NCBI RefSeq assembly: GCF_003116035.1
Contig: NZ_LGQW01000015.1
Coordinates: 5,242,353 to 5,306,352 of the forward strand
Direction of reading: 5' to 3'
Length of the DNA stretch: 64,000 nucleotides
Origin: Azospirillum sp. TSH64
GTDB lineage: Bacteria > Pseudomonadota > Alphaproteobacteria > Azospirillales > Azospirillaceae
Shown here piece after piece: positions 26,796-35,736 of this stretch. A program made the translations under genes and the position numbers. The notes under the pieces are model-generated. The model was not told the origin of the DNA and did no database searches. It saw only the letters and a list, made by a program, of their open reading frames with translations. The stretch's first letter is position 1. Every line of letters starts with the position of its first letter.

Positions 26796-26881
26796 GGCGG
26801 CGGAAACGGGGCGACCCGGCAGCCTCGGTTGGGGTGTGCCGGCGTGGCCCGAACGCTGTGAGGGCCGCGCGCTTCAATATT

Positions 26882-26903
26882 CCGACAAATTGCTTGTCGG
26901 TTT
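26882..26903 (+). terminator. possible terminator after the RidA gene
   Basis: CCGACAA-ATTGC-TTGTCGG is followed by TTTA in an AT-rich part of the 229-base gap before EF-G. Confidence 0.4.
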
Positions 26904-27024
26904 ACGGAATGTTAATGACGCCTTAACAGATCGCCCGTAAAACCCCGACCAACCTCTGCCGCCGAAGCGGACGACCCCTGACGGTCGCGCTTCGGTTGTC
27001 GCGTTACTGCAATGGAACCGCAAC

Positions 27025-29166
27025 ATGCCGCGCCAAACGCCACTGTCTGACATTCGGAACATCGGCATCATCGCCCACGTCGACGCGGGCAAGACGACGA
27101 CCACCGAGCGCATTCTGTACTACACCGGTCGCAAGCACACGATCATCGACGTCCACGAGACGAAGGATCTGAAGACGTCGACGACGACCGACTACATGGA
27201 GCAGGAGCAGAAGCGCGGCATCACCATCCAGTCGGCCGCGGTTTCGACCTTCTGGCGCGAGAAGAAGATCAACGTCATCGACACCCCGGGCCACGTGGAT
27301 TTCACCATTGAGGTGAACCGCTCGCTCCGCGTGCTCGACGGCGCGGTGGTGGTGTTCGACGGCGTCGCCGGCGTGGAGCCGCAGTCGGAGACCAACTGGC
27401 GTCTGGCCGACAACTACAACGTGCCGCGCATCTGCTACGTCAACAAGATGGATCGTTCGGGCGCGAACTTCCAGCGTTGCGTCAGCATGATCAAGAGCCG
27501 CCTGAACGCGCGTCCGGTCTGCATCCAGGTTCCGCTCGGCTCGGAAGACAATTTCCGCGGCATGGTCGATCTGGTCGAGATGAAGGCCTATGTCTGGTTC
27601 TCGGACGACAAGGATGCCAAGTGGGAGATCTGGGAGATCACTGACGATCTCGCCCAGAAGCTCAACCTGAGCGTCAAGGAAGACCTCGACAACATCGCCA
27701 GCATCCCGGCGCTGCGCGCCGAGTTGGTCGACACTGCGCTCGAGCAGGACGACGCGGCGATGGAAGCCTATCTGGAGAGCGGTGAGGAGCCGTCGGCCGA
27801 CGTGCTGCGCGCCTGCCTGCGCAAGGGCACCATCACCAGCGCCTTCACGCCGGTGCTCTGCGGCTCGTCCTACAAGAACAAGGGCGTCTGCCAGGTTCTG
27901 GACGCGGTCGTCGATCTGCTGCCGGCCCCGACCGACGTCGAGGCGATCAAGACGGTGGACGAGGACGGCAACCCGAACGGCGAGCGTCTCAGCTCCGACG
28001 ACGCGCCCTTCTCGGCGCTGGCCTTCAAGGTGCTGAACGACACCTACGGCTCGATGACCTTCGTGCGCGTCTACTCGGGCGTGCTGACCAAGGGCATGTC
28101 GATCCTGAACTCGACCCGCGGCAAGCGCGAGAAGATCGGCCGCATGGTCGAGATGTACGCGAAGGACGCCAACCCGATCGAGGAAGCCCGCGCCGGCGAC
28201 ATCATCGCGCTCGTCTCCCTGCAGGAGACCGAGACCGGTGACACGCTGTGCGACGCCTCCGCGCCGGTCATCCTGGAGCGCATGCGCTTCCCGGACCCCG
28301 TCATCAGCGTCTCGGTCGAGCCGAAGACCAAGGGCGAGCAGGAGAAGTTCTCGATCGCGCTCGGCAAGATGGTCCGCGCCGATCCGTCGCTCCGCCTGGA
28401 GACCGACCGTGAAACCGGCCAGACCATCCTGCGCGGCATGGGCGAGCTGCACCTGGAAGTGACGCTCGACCGCATGCGCACGGAGTTCGGCGTGGAAGGC
28501 AACATGGGCAAGCCCCAGGTCGCCTACCGCGAGACGATCACCAAGCCGGTCGAATACACCTACACCCACAAGAAGCAGACCGGCGGTTCGGGCCAGTTCG
28601 CCGAGGTGAAGATCGTCTTCGCGCCGCGCGAGCGGGGCGAGGGCTTCGAGTTCCTCGACGAGACCGTCGGCGGCACGGTTCCGCGCGAATATGTGCCCTC
28701 GGTCAAGAAGGGTCTGGAGATGCAGAAGGAAGACGGCGTCCTCGCCGGCTACCCGACTGTGGACTTCAGCGCCCGCCTGGTGGACGGCAAGTACCACGAC
28801 GTCGACTCGAACGCCCTGACGTTCGAAATCGCCGCCAAGGCCTGCTTCCGCGAGGCTCTGCCGAAGGCCGGCCCGATCCTGCTCGAGCCGGTCATGAAGG
28901 TCGAGATCGTCACCCCCGACGACTACCTGGGCGACGTCATCGGCGACGTGAACCGTCGTCGCGGCACCGTCCTGGGCCAGCTGGAGCGTGGGTCGAACAT
29001 CGCCGTCGAGGCCAATGTCCCGCTGAACGAAATGTTCGGCTACATCGGCCAGCTGCGCGGCATGACCTCGGGCCGTGCGTCCTACACGATGGAGTTCAGC
29101 CACTACGAGCCGGTGCCGCGCAACGTCACCGACGAAATCGTGGCCGGCCGCAACAAGGCCGCCTGA
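27025..29166 (+). CDS. fusA: elongation factor G (probable paralogue)
   Basis: The 713-residue translational GTPase has G1 AHVDAGKTTTTERIL, G2 RGITIQSAAVS, G3 DTPGHVDFTIEV and G4 VNKMDRSGAN, followed by EF-G domains II-V (MGELHLEVTLDRM; GYIGQLRGMTSGRASYTMEFSHYEPVP at the C-terminus). It moves tRNA and mRNA on the ribosome or helps recycle it. It is slightly longer than usual EF-G, with VHETKDLKTSTTTDYMEQEQ in place of the common switch I region. It is not next to rpsL, rpsG or tuf, so a second EF-G copy elsewhere is likely. No clear Shine-Dalgarno is visible. Confidence 0.9.
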   Translation: MPRQTPLSDIRNIGIIAHVDAGKTTTTERILYYTGRKHTIIDVHETKDLKTSTTTDYMEQEQKRGITIQSAAVSTFWREKKINVIDTPGHVDFTIEVNRSLRVLDGAVVVFDGVAGVEPQSETNWRLADNYNVPRICYVNKMDRSGANFQRCVSMIKSRLNARPVCIQVPLGSEDNFRGMVDLVEMKAYVWFSDDKDAKWEIWEITDDLAQKLNLSVKEDLDNIASIPALRAELVDTALEQDDAAMEAYLESGEEPSADVLRACLRKGTITSAFTPVLCGSSYKNKGVCQVLDAVVDLLPAPTDVEAIKTVDEDGNPNGERLSSDDAPFSALAFKVLNDTYGSMTFVRVYSGVLTKGMSILNSTRGKREKIGRMVEMYAKDANPIEEARAGDIIALVSLQETETGDTLCDASAPVILERMRFPDPVISVSVEPKTKGEQEKFSIALGKMVRADPSLRLETDRETGQTILRGMGELHLEVTLDRMRTEFGVEGNMGKPQVAYRETITKPVEYTYTHKKQTGGSGQFAEVKIVFAPRERGEGFEFLDETVGGTVPREYVPSVKKGLEMQKEDGVLAGYPTVDFSARLVDGKYHDVDSNALTFEIAAKACFREALPKAGPILLEPVMKVEIVTPDDYLGDVIGDVNRRRGTVLGQLERGSNIAVEANVPLNEMFGYIGQLRGMTSGRASYTMEFSHYEPVPRNVTDEIVAGRNKAA

Positions 29167-29220
29167 TCGCTTGGCTCCGACTTTTCGGGGCTGGCAATCG
29201 GGAGACATCCGGTAAAGCAG

Positions 29221-29250
29221 ACGGCCGGCGGAGCAATCCGCCGGCCGTTC
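29221..29250 (+). terminator. terminator after EF-G
   Basis: ACGGCCGGCGGA-GCAA-TCCGCCGGCCGT is a perfect 12-bp stem followed by TCGCCGTTTC, 54 bases after the stop. Confidence 0.65.
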
Positions 29251-29447
29251 GCCGTTTCAAGGGGCGGAGGATGGAAACAGGGGCATAAGGCCTTCCGTTC
29301 CAGGCCGACCCTTCGCCTGCACCGACGGCATAAGGGACATAGGTCGGCAGCCTAACGCGCCGGGGCGGCGGCCAATGACCAATTCATTATCGTTTTGCAA
29401 CCAAAAAATAGTTGGCAGTTTGTCGAATCCGTGCCCAAATTTGGAGC

Positions 29448-30005
29448 ATGACGATTCGACGCTTCTTTTCCTTGACTGTGCTTTTGACGCTGACCCTCGG
29501 GGTACCGGCCGGGGCAGGGCAGGGGAACATGCGTCTGGACAGTCTTTTCCAGGCTTTGAACACCACCACCGACGCGACCTATGCCGAATCGGTGGAGGAG
29601 CATATCTGGGACTTCTGGCTCGATCATCCCGACCCGGTGATGGTGCGCGACATGCGTGCCGGGGTGAACAGCCTGAACGGCGACGACTATGATTCGGCCC
29701 TGCACGCCTTCGACGCCGTGGTCGCCCGCGACCCGTCCTATGCGGAAGGGTGGAACAAGCGCGCCGCCACCCACTACATGCTGGGCGACTACCGCGGCGC
29801 CATGTTGGACCTGCATCACGCGCTGTCGCTGGAGCCCCGCCATTTCGGAGCGCTGGTGGAGTTGGGGCTGGTGTATCTGGCGTTGGGCGATGAGAAGCCT
29901 GCTTTGCGCGCCTTCGACGCGGCGCTGAAGATCAATCCGCATCTGACGCGGGTTCGGGCGCAGGCCGATGCGATCCGCAATCGCCGGGCGGGAACCGATC
30001 TGTAG
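29448..30005 (+). CDS. exported tetratricopeptide-repeat protein
   Basis: The 185-residue protein has an N-terminal signal peptide (MTIRRFFSLTVLLTLTLGVPAGAG), then at least three TPR units from about residue 65: LNGDDYDSALHAFDAVVARDPSYAEG, MLGDYRGAMLDLHHALSLEP and LALGDEKPALRAFDAALKINPH. It should be a periplasmic scaffold for protein contacts. No enzymatic domain is seen. The ATG at 29448 with GGAG close upstream is chosen because it starts the signal peptide. It sits in front of the ribosomal alpha operon, where secY or adk would be expected. Confidence 0.8.
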   Translation: MTIRRFFSLTVLLTLTLGVPAGAGQGNMRLDSLFQALNTTTDATYAESVEEHIWDFWLDHPDPVMVRDMRAGVNSLNGDDYDSALHAFDAVVARDPSYAEGWNKRAATHYMLGDYRGAMLDLHHALSLEPRHFGALVELGLVYLALGDEKPALRAFDAALKINPHLTRVRAQADAIRNRRAGTDL

Positions 30006-30121
30006 AACGACCGGGTCCGCCATCCGTCATTCCTGGTGCCGCTGCAAGCCCATCGCGGCTGCCGTTGATGCACGGGGCTGCGCCGCATGACGGGGTGTCC
30101 GGACGTTGCCCGCAATCGGTC

Positions 30122-30149
30122 TTGACAAGTTCCAGGGTTTTCCTATAGT
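30122..30149 (+). promoter_or_regulatory. sigma-70 promoter of the alpha (rpsM) operon
   Basis: A perfect TTGACA (30122-30127), a 16-base spacer and TATAGT (30144-30149). It leaves a leader of about 130 bases before rpsM, room for autogenous translational control. Confidence 0.75.
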
Positions 30150-30287
30150 CGCACCCTCTCGCCGCCCTGCGTGGGTGGCGGGTAACATTGTGCGTTCCCG
30201 GCCCCGGCCTTGTGTCGGGCGGGATTTGCTCGGTGTGTAGGCGGCCCGACGGGCTGCCGTTGAGATATCGAGACTGAGGAGAGTAGC

Positions 30288-30656
30288 GTGGCGCGTATTG
30301 CTGGCGTCAACATCCCCGCGCAGAAGCGCGTGGAGATCGGGTTGACCTACATCCATGGCATCGGCCCCTTCAAGGCCAAGGAAATCTGCGCGAAGCTGGA
30401 AATCCCGGCCGAGCGTCGCGTGAACGAGCTGACGGACGACGAAGTCCTGAAGATCCGCGAGACCATCGACGCCGACTACCGCGTCGAGGGCGATCTTCGT
30501 CGCGAAGTCGCCATGAACATCAAGCGTCTGATGGATCTGGGCTGCTACCGTGGCCTGCGTCACCGCAAGGGCCTGCCGGTCCGCGGCCAGCGCACCCACA
30601 CGAACGCCCGCACCCGCAAGGGTCCGGCCAAGCCGATCGCCGGCAAGAAGAAGTAA
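30288..30656 (+). CDS. rpsM: 30S ribosomal protein S13
   Basis: The 122-residue S13 sits in the head of the 30S subunit. It has ARIAGVNIPAQKRVEIGLTY at the start and the signature CYRGLRHRKGLPVRGQRTHT near the end, closing with a basic KKK tail. It starts at GTG (30288) with GAGGAGAG upstream. It is first in rpsM-rpsK-rpoA-rplQ, and a consensus promoter lies directly before it. Confidence 0.98.
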   Translation: MARIAGVNIPAQKRVEIGLTYIHGIGPFKAKEICAKLEIPAERRVNELTDDEVLKIRETIDADYRVEGDLRREVAMNIKRLMDLGCYRGLRHRKGLPVRGQRTHTNARTRKGPAKPIAGKKK

Positions 30657-30671
30657 GAGGACGAACGCAAA

Positions 30672-31070
30672 ATGGCCAAGCCCTCCGCCGCTTCTCAGCG
30701 CCTGCGTCGTCGCGAGCGCAAGAACATCACCGCTGGCGTCGCTCATGTGAACGCCTCGTTCAACAACACGATGATCACCATCACCGACGCGCAGGGCAAC
30801 ACCATTGCCTGGTCGTCGTCGGGCACCATGGGCTTCAAGGGTTCGCGCAAGTCGACGCCCTACGCCGCCCAGGTCGCCGCCGAGGACGCTGGCCGCAAGG
30901 CCCAGGAACACGGCATGAAGACCCTGGAAGTCGAAGTGAAGGGTCCGGGTTCGGGGCGTGAGTCCGCGCTCCGCGCCCTGCAGTCGATCGGCTTCCAGAT
31001 CACGTCGATCCGCGACGTCACGCCGATCCCGCACAACGGGGTTCGCCCGCCGAAGAAGCGTCGCGTCTGA
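30672..31070 (+). CDS. rpsK: 30S ribosomal protein S11
   Basis: The 132-residue S11 has the blocks HVNASFNNTMITITDAQGN and the C-terminal VTPIPHNGVRPPKKRRV signature. It lies on the 30S platform at the mRNA exit region. It follows rpsM by 15 bases with an AGGA site, within the same operon. Confidence 0.98.
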   Translation: MAKPSAASQRLRRRERKNITAGVAHVNASFNNTMITITDAQGNTIAWSSSGTMGFKGSRKSTPYAAQVAAEDAGRKAQEHGMKTLEVEVKGPGSGRESALRALQSIGFQITSIRDVTPIPHNGVRPPKKRRV

Positions 31071-31205
31071 TTTAGTTCTGTTTCCGCACCCGCGGGGAAC
31101 GACCGTTCCGGGACAGGGGGCCGCAGCCATCGCGGCCCCCTCAGCATGGGAACGGCTCGGGCCCCGCGGGTTCGTGTTCACCCGATGGCATCTTGAGGTC
31201 TATCC

Positions 31206-32222
31206 GTGCTTCAGAAGAACTGGCAGGAACTGATTAAGCCGAGCAAGCTGGACATCCAGCCCGGTGACGACGCCGACCGCTTCGCGACCGTGGTCGCCGA
31301 GCCGCTGGAGCGCGGCTTCGGTCTGACGCTCGGCAACGCGCTGCGCCGCATCCTGCTCTCCTCTCTGCAGGGTGCCGCCGTCACGTCGATCCACATCGAC
31401 GGCGTGCTGCACGAGTTCTCGTCCATCCCCGGCGTCCGCGAGGACGTGACCGACATCGTCCTGAACATCAAGACGATGGGTCTGCGCATGGGCGGCGACG
31501 GCCCGAAGCGCATGCGCCTGCGTGCCGAAGGCCCGGGCGAGGTCAAGGCCGGCATGATCGAGACCGGTCCCGACATCCAGGTCATGGATCCGGAACTGAT
31601 CATCTGCACGCTGGACAACGGCGCGCGGCTGAACATGGAACTGACGGTCGAGACCGGCAAGGGCTACGTCCCGGCCAGCCAGAACCGTCCGGAAGACGCC
31701 CCCATCGGCCTGATTCCGATCGACGCCCTGTTCTCGCCCGTGCGCAAGGTGTCCTACAAGGTCGACAATGCCCGCGTCGGGCAGGTCACCGACTATGACC
31801 GCCTGTCGATGACGGTGGAGACCAACGGTTCGGTCAAGCCGGACGACGCGGTGGCTCTCGCCGCCCGCATCCTGCAGGACCAGCTGCAGCTGTTCATCAA
31901 CTTCGAGGAGCCGACGCACGCCGTCTCCGAGGAGAAGCACGAGGAGGTTCCGTTCAACAAGAACCTGCTCCGCAAGGTGGACGAGCTGGAACTGTCGGTC
32001 CGTTCGGCCAACTGCCTCAAGAACGACAACATCGTCTACATCGGCGATCTGGTGCAGAAGACGGAGGCGGAAATGCTCCGCACCCCGAACTTCGGCCGCA
32101 AGTCGCTGAACGAGATCAAGGAAGTGCTGTCCCAGATGGGCCTGCACCTCGGTATGGAAATCCCGAACTGGCCGCCGGAGAACATCGAAGAGCTGGCCAA
32201 GCGTCTGGAAGAGCCGTACTAA
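31206..32222 (+). CDS. rpoA: DNA-directed RNA polymerase subunit alpha
   Basis: The 338-residue alpha subunit has an N-terminal assembly domain (ERGFGLTLGNALRRILLSSL; residues 1-235) and a C-terminal domain (about 255-338) with LSVRSANCLKNDNIVYIGDL and the FGRKSLNEIKEVL helix that contacts UP elements and activators. It starts at GTG (31206) with GAGG upstream. A 135-base spacer separates it from rpsK, larger than usual, but no terminator is seen there. Confidence 0.98.
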   Translation: MLQKNWQELIKPSKLDIQPGDDADRFATVVAEPLERGFGLTLGNALRRILLSSLQGAAVTSIHIDGVLHEFSSIPGVREDVTDIVLNIKTMGLRMGGDGPKRMRLRAEGPGEVKAGMIETGPDIQVMDPELIICTLDNGARLNMELTVETGKGYVPASQNRPEDAPIGLIPIDALFSPVRKVSYKVDNARVGQVTDYDRLSMTVETNGSVKPDDAVALAARILQDQLQLFINFEEPTHAVSEEKHEEVPFNKNLLRKVDELELSVRSANCLKNDNIVYIGDLVQKTEAEMLRTPNFGRKSLNEIKEVLSQMGLHLGMEIPNWPPENIEELAKRLEEPY

Positions 32223-32383
32223 GCATCTCAGCATTTTGCCGCGCCCCGTCCGCCTTCGGGCGGGAGGGGCGCATTCCCCAGGGCCGCCACGGCCCGACCC
32301 GGCTGCCGTACCAGCATTACGACTGGGCGGCGGGGTTCACGATCGGCTCCCCGAGGGGGGCCATGCCATGAAGGAGGACCGCC

Positions 32384-32812
32384 ATGCGTCACGGCGTTTC
32401 GGGACGTAAGTTCAGCAAGACCAGCAGCCACCGCAAGGCCATGTTCTCGAACATGGCGAACGCGGTGATCAAGCACGAGCAGATCACCACCACCCTGCCG
32501 AAGGCGAAGGACCTGCGTCCGATCGTCGACAAGCTGATCACGCTCGGCAAGAAGGGTGGCCTGGCCAACCGTCGTCTGGCTTTCGCCCAGCTGCGCGACA
32601 ACGAGACGGTGACCAAGCTGTTCACCGTCCTGGCCGACCGCTACAAGGACCGTCAGGGTGGCTACAGCCGCGTCCTGAAGGCCGGCTTCCGCTACGGCGA
32701 CGCCGCCGACATGGCGGTGTTCGAGCTGGTCGAGCGTGACGTTTCGGCCAAGGGTCAGAACTCCGGCCCGACGCAGGACGTTGCCGAGGCCGAAGGCGAG
32801 ACCGCCGAGTAA
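32384..32812 (+). CDS. rplQ: 50S ribosomal protein L17
   Basis: The 142-residue L17 has MRHGVSGRKFSKTSSHRKAM at the start and LITLGKKGGLANRR in the middle. The last 25 residues are an acidic tail (EAEGETAE) beyond the core. It lies near the peptide exit tunnel. A strong GGAGG site precedes the ATG. It ends the alpha operon, with a terminator 100 bases on. Confidence 0.98.
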   Translation: MRHGVSGRKFSKTSSHRKAMFSNMANAVIKHEQITTTLPKAKDLRPIVDKLITLGKKGGLANRRLAFAQLRDNETVTKLFTVLADRYKDRQGGYSRVLKAGFRYGDAADMAVFELVERDVSAKGQNSGPTQDVAEAEGETAE

Positions 32813-32912
32813 CATGACCGGCAGTCGCGCCGGTCTCACGCCCTGTGCGGCATCGGGTCCCAGGGCCCCGTATCGCACAGGACGGGATCGCCGATATCGG
32901 TGATATATTAAG

Positions 32913-32946
32913 CCCTTCCTCCGGTTCGCCGGAGGAAGGGTTTTCT
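32913..32946 (+). terminator. terminator of the alpha operon
   Basis: CCCTTCCTCCGG-TTCG-CCGGAGGAAGGG then TTTTCT. A perfect 12-bp stem with a UUCG loop. Confidence 0.92.
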
Positions 32947-32963
32947 CATTTGTGGCCGGTCAA

Positions 32964-33542
32964 ATGTTGCGTTCTCTTTACACACGCCTCCAGCGCCTGT
33001 CCGCCCGCGACGATGCCGTCTGGTGGATGTCGGCGATCTCCTTTGCCGAAAGCTCCTTCTTCCCATTGCCGCCGGACGTGATGCTGGTGCCGATGTGTCT
33101 GGAGAAGCCGAAGAGGCTGTGGTTCTACACCAACATCTGCGCCTTTGCGTCGCTGCTCGGCGGAATGCTGGGCTATGCGCTCGGCTTCTATCTGTTCGAG
33201 AGCGTCGGGCGGATGATCATCGACTTCTACAATGCGCAGGAGTCGTTCCAGCATTTCCAGGAGATGTTCTCCGAGTTCGGCCCCTGGTTCCTGATCCTGA
33301 AGGGGGTGACGCCGATCCCCTACAAGCTGCTGACGATCACCGCCGGCTTCGCCCATCTCGACCTGACGGTCTTCATCCTCTGTTCCATCGTCGCGCGCTT
33401 TTCCCGATTCTACATGATCGCCATCCTGCTGCACTTCTACGGTCCGCAGGTTCAGCACATCATCGAAAAGCGCCTGATGCTGGTGGCCACCGTCCTGCTG
33501 GTCGTGGTGGTCGGCGGCCTCCTCAGCTTCAAGTTCGTCTAA
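32964..33542 (+). CDS. VTT/DedA-like inner-membrane protein (YqaA family)
   Basis: The 192-residue protein shows the SNARE-associated/VTT pattern. Its entry segment is SFAESSFFPLPPDVMLVPMCL, a re-entrant G-rich helix follows (ASLLGGMLGYALGFYLFES), then PWFLILKGVTPIPYKLLTITAG with the conserved TPIPYK, and two C-terminal membrane helices. Related proteins are lipid scramblases or help envelope homeostasis. ATG at 32964 is used; a GTG at 32952 inside the rplQ terminator flank is less likely. In many alphaproteobacteria other genes occupy the space between rplQ and rarA, so its placement is only contextual. Confidence 0.85.
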   Translation: MLRSLYTRLQRLSARDDAVWWMSAISFAESSFFPLPPDVMLVPMCLEKPKRLWFYTNICAFASLLGGMLGYALGFYLFESVGRMIIDFYNAQESFQHFQEMFSEFGPWFLILKGVTPIPYKLLTITAGFAHLDLTVFILCSIVARFSRFYMIAILLHFYGPQVQHIIEKRLMLVATVLLVVVVGGLLSFKFV

Positions 33543-33570
33543 CCGGGCCCTCCAGATCAGTCCAGGCCGA

Positions 33571-33852
33571 TCAATCCGGCATGCCCTGGTCCTGGCGGTC
33601 CCGCCGGGACGGCGGCAGGGCGTCGCGGTCGGCACGGTCGCGGCGCACGATCAGCACGATGGCGACCGCCACGAACAGACCGCCCAGCAGCGGCACGATC
33701 ATCTCGCCCATGCCGATGTTGGGCAGGGCCAGCACGCGCGAGGCCAGCATGACGAGGCCGAGGACGAGCAGGGCAAGCAGCAGCCGCAAGGACCGGTGGC
33801 GCGGCCGGTTGCGTGTCGGTCTGCCGTCCGATTCCGGTGTCATTTCAGTCAT
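33571..33852 (-). CDS. small two-segment membrane protein, unknown function
   Basis: The 93-residue protein has a basic N-terminus, two hydrophobic helices (RLLLALLVLGLVMLASRVLA and GEMIVPLLGGLFVAVAIVLI) and a charged C-terminus (RRDRADRDALPPSRRDRQDQ). Two ATG codons (33852 and 33843) follow AAGGGA; the second has better spacing. It is divergent from a lipoprotein gene. Function unknown. Confidence 0.6.
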   Translation of the reverse strand: MTEMTPESDGRPTRNRPRHRSLRLLLALLVLGLVMLASRVLALPNIGMGEMIVPLLGGLFVAVAIVLIVRRDRADRDALPPSRRDRQDQGMPD

Positions 33853-33967
33853 TCCCTTCTTGATGCCGATATCGGCATAGTGGGGACCGAATGGGGGATG
33901 GTCCAGAGGGGTGTGGCATTCCGTCATGCCAAAGGCCATTTCCACAACAAGAACAATAGGAGCCGTC

Positions 33968-34333
33968 GTGGCTATGTTCCGTCCGGTCCGTCTCGTTGCC
34001 CCGCTTGTGGCCGTGGCCCTGCTCGGTCTGTCGGCCTGCGCCGATCCGGCCTCGCGCCCCGCCGCCGGCCCGGCGCCCACCGTCACCGTGGTCCCGGGAC
34101 CGTCCACCCCGCGCGCCGGCGCTGACGACCAGTCGCTGCGGATCGACGGGGGCACCGGTGCCGGTGCGTCCTGCCAAGCCCAGTGCGAGCGCAGCCACAA
34201 TTCCTGCATGGATTCGGTCGCGGCCCGCAACCAGGGTGGCATCGACCGCACCGACTCGACTCCCTTCAGCCCGACCGACAATTGCAGCTATCAGTTGAGG
34301 CAGTGCTACCAGCGCTGCACCTCGGTGCGCTGA
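33968..34333 (+). CDS. small cysteine-containing lipoprotein, unknown function
   Basis: The 121-residue product has a lipoprotein signal peptide with the lipobox LSAC (LVAPLVAVALLGLSAC). The mature part begins Pro/Ala/Thr-rich and ends with six further Cys in a CQAQCERSHNSC ... NCSYQLRQCYQRC pattern, probably disulphide-bonded in the periplasm. AGGAG is five bases before GTG at 33968 and eleven before ATG at 33974; the GTG fits better, though either gives the same lipoprotein. It ends 10 bases before rarA and may be cotranscribed with it. Confidence 0.7.
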   Translation: MAMFRPVRLVAPLVAVALLGLSACADPASRPAAGPAPTVTVVPGPSTPRAGADDQSLRIDGGTGAGASCQAQCERSHNSCMDSVAARNQGGIDRTDSTPFSPTDNCSYQLRQCYQRCTSVR

Positions 34334-34343
34334 GGCGGCGATC

Positions 34344-35663
34344 ATGGCAAAACGCGGCGAGTCGGGCGGGGATGCCGGGCTGTTCTCGGCGGCGGCTCCC
34401 CGTCCGCTCGCCGACCGGCTGCGCCCGCGCACGCTGGACGAGGTCGTCGGGCAGGACCATCTGCTGAAGCCCGACGGACCGCTGGGCCGCATGGTCGCGG
34501 CGCGGCGGCTGGCCTCCATGATCCTGTGGGGGCCGCCCGGCTGCGGCAAGACCACCATCGCCCGCCTGCTGGCCCACAGCACCGACCTGCATTTCGAGCC
34601 GCTGTCGGCGGTGTTCTCCGGCGTCGCCGACCTGCGCAAGGTCTTCGACGCCGCGCGGGCCCGCCGGGTGGCGGGGCAGGGGACGCTGCTGTTCATCGAC
34701 GAGATCCATCGCTTCAACCGGTCGCAGCAGGATGGCTTCCTGCCCTTCGTCGAGGACGGCACCGTCACGCTGGTCGGCGCCACCACCGAGAACCCGTCCT
34801 TCGAGCTGAACGCCGCCTTGCTGTCGCGGGCGCAGGTGTTCGTGCTCAACCGGTTGGACGACACCGCGCTGGAGAAGCTGCTGTCGCGGGCCGAGGTCGA
34901 GATGGGCCGGCCGCTGCCGCTGGACGCCGACGCGCGGGCCGCGGTGAAGGCGATGGCCGATGGCGACGGCCGTTTCTGCCTGAACCTGTGCGAGGAACTG
35001 TTCGCGCTGCCGGGCGAGACAATGCTCGACACCAACGCGCTCGCCGCCACCATCCAGCGCCGCGCCCCGCTCTACGACAAGTCGCAGGAAGGGCACTACA
35101 ATCTCATCAGCGCCCTGCACAAGTCGCTGCGCGGATCCGACACCGACGCTGCGCTTTACTGGTACAGCCGCATGCTGGACGGTGGGGAGGACCCGCGCTA
35201 CATCGCGCGGCGTCTGACCCGCTTCGCGGTGGAGGATATCGGGCTGGCCGACCCCAACGCCCTGACCCAGGCGGTTGCCGCGTGGGAGGCCTATGAACGG
35301 CTGGGCAGCCCGGAGGGCGAACTGGCCCTGGCACAGCTGGTCATCTATCTGGGGACGGCGCCGAAGTCGAACGCCGGCTATACCGCCTACAAGGCGTCGG
35401 TGCGGGCGGCGAAGGAGACCGGCTCGCTGATGCCGCCCAAGCATATCCTGAACGCGCCGACCAAGCTGATGAAGACCATCGGCTACGGCAAGGGGTACGA
35501 GTACGACCACGACACGGCGGAAGGCTTTTCCGGCCAGAATTATTTCCCCGACGGGATGGCGCGGCGCGAGTTCTACCAGCCGGTGGAGCGCGGTTTCGAG
35601 CGCGATCTGCGCAAGCGGCTGGACTATTGGGCCAAGCTGCGCGAGCGGCGGGGAGAGGAATAG
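34344..35663 (+). CDS. rarA: replication-associated recombination protein A (MgsA/WRNIP1 family)
   Basis: The 439-residue AAA+ ATPase has Walker A WGPPGCGKTTIARLLA, Walker B LLFIDEIHRFN, sensor 1 GATTENPSFELN and the C-terminal MgsA domain (FPDGMARREFYQPVERGFE). It acts at stalled replication forks. It lies downstream of rplQ, as in many alphaproteobacteria, with the VTT and lipoprotein genes between them. Confidence 0.95.
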   Translation: MAKRGESGGDAGLFSAAAPRPLADRLRPRTLDEVVGQDHLLKPDGPLGRMVAARRLASMILWGPPGCGKTTIARLLAHSTDLHFEPLSAVFSGVADLRKVFDAARARRVAGQGTLLFIDEIHRFNRSQQDGFLPFVEDGTVTLVGATTENPSFELNAALLSRAQVFVLNRLDDTALEKLLSRAEVEMGRPLPLDADARAAVKAMADGDGRFCLNLCEELFALPGETMLDTNALAATIQRRAPLYDKSQEGHYNLISALHKSLRGSDTDAALYWYSRMLDGGEDPRYIARRLTRFAVEDIGLADPNALTQAVAAWEAYERLGSPEGELALAQLVIYLGTAPKSNAGYTAYKASVRAAKETGSLMPPKHILNAPTKLMKTIGYGKGYEYDHDTAEGFSGQNYFPDGMARREFYQPVERGFERDLRKRLDYWAKLRERRGEE

Positions 35664-35673
35664 GCAAAGCGAT

Positions 35674-35711
35674 TTCGCCCCGTCCTACGCCGACGCGCGG
35701 GACAGGGCGAA
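35674..35711. terminator. hairpin between rarA and the convergent small gene
   Basis: TTCGCCCCGTCC and GGACAGGGCGAA form a 12-bp stem with one mismatch, lying between two convergent genes. No long T-run is present. Confidence 0.35.
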
Positions 35712-35736
35712 TGACTTGCCCGAAAACAAGTGGTTC

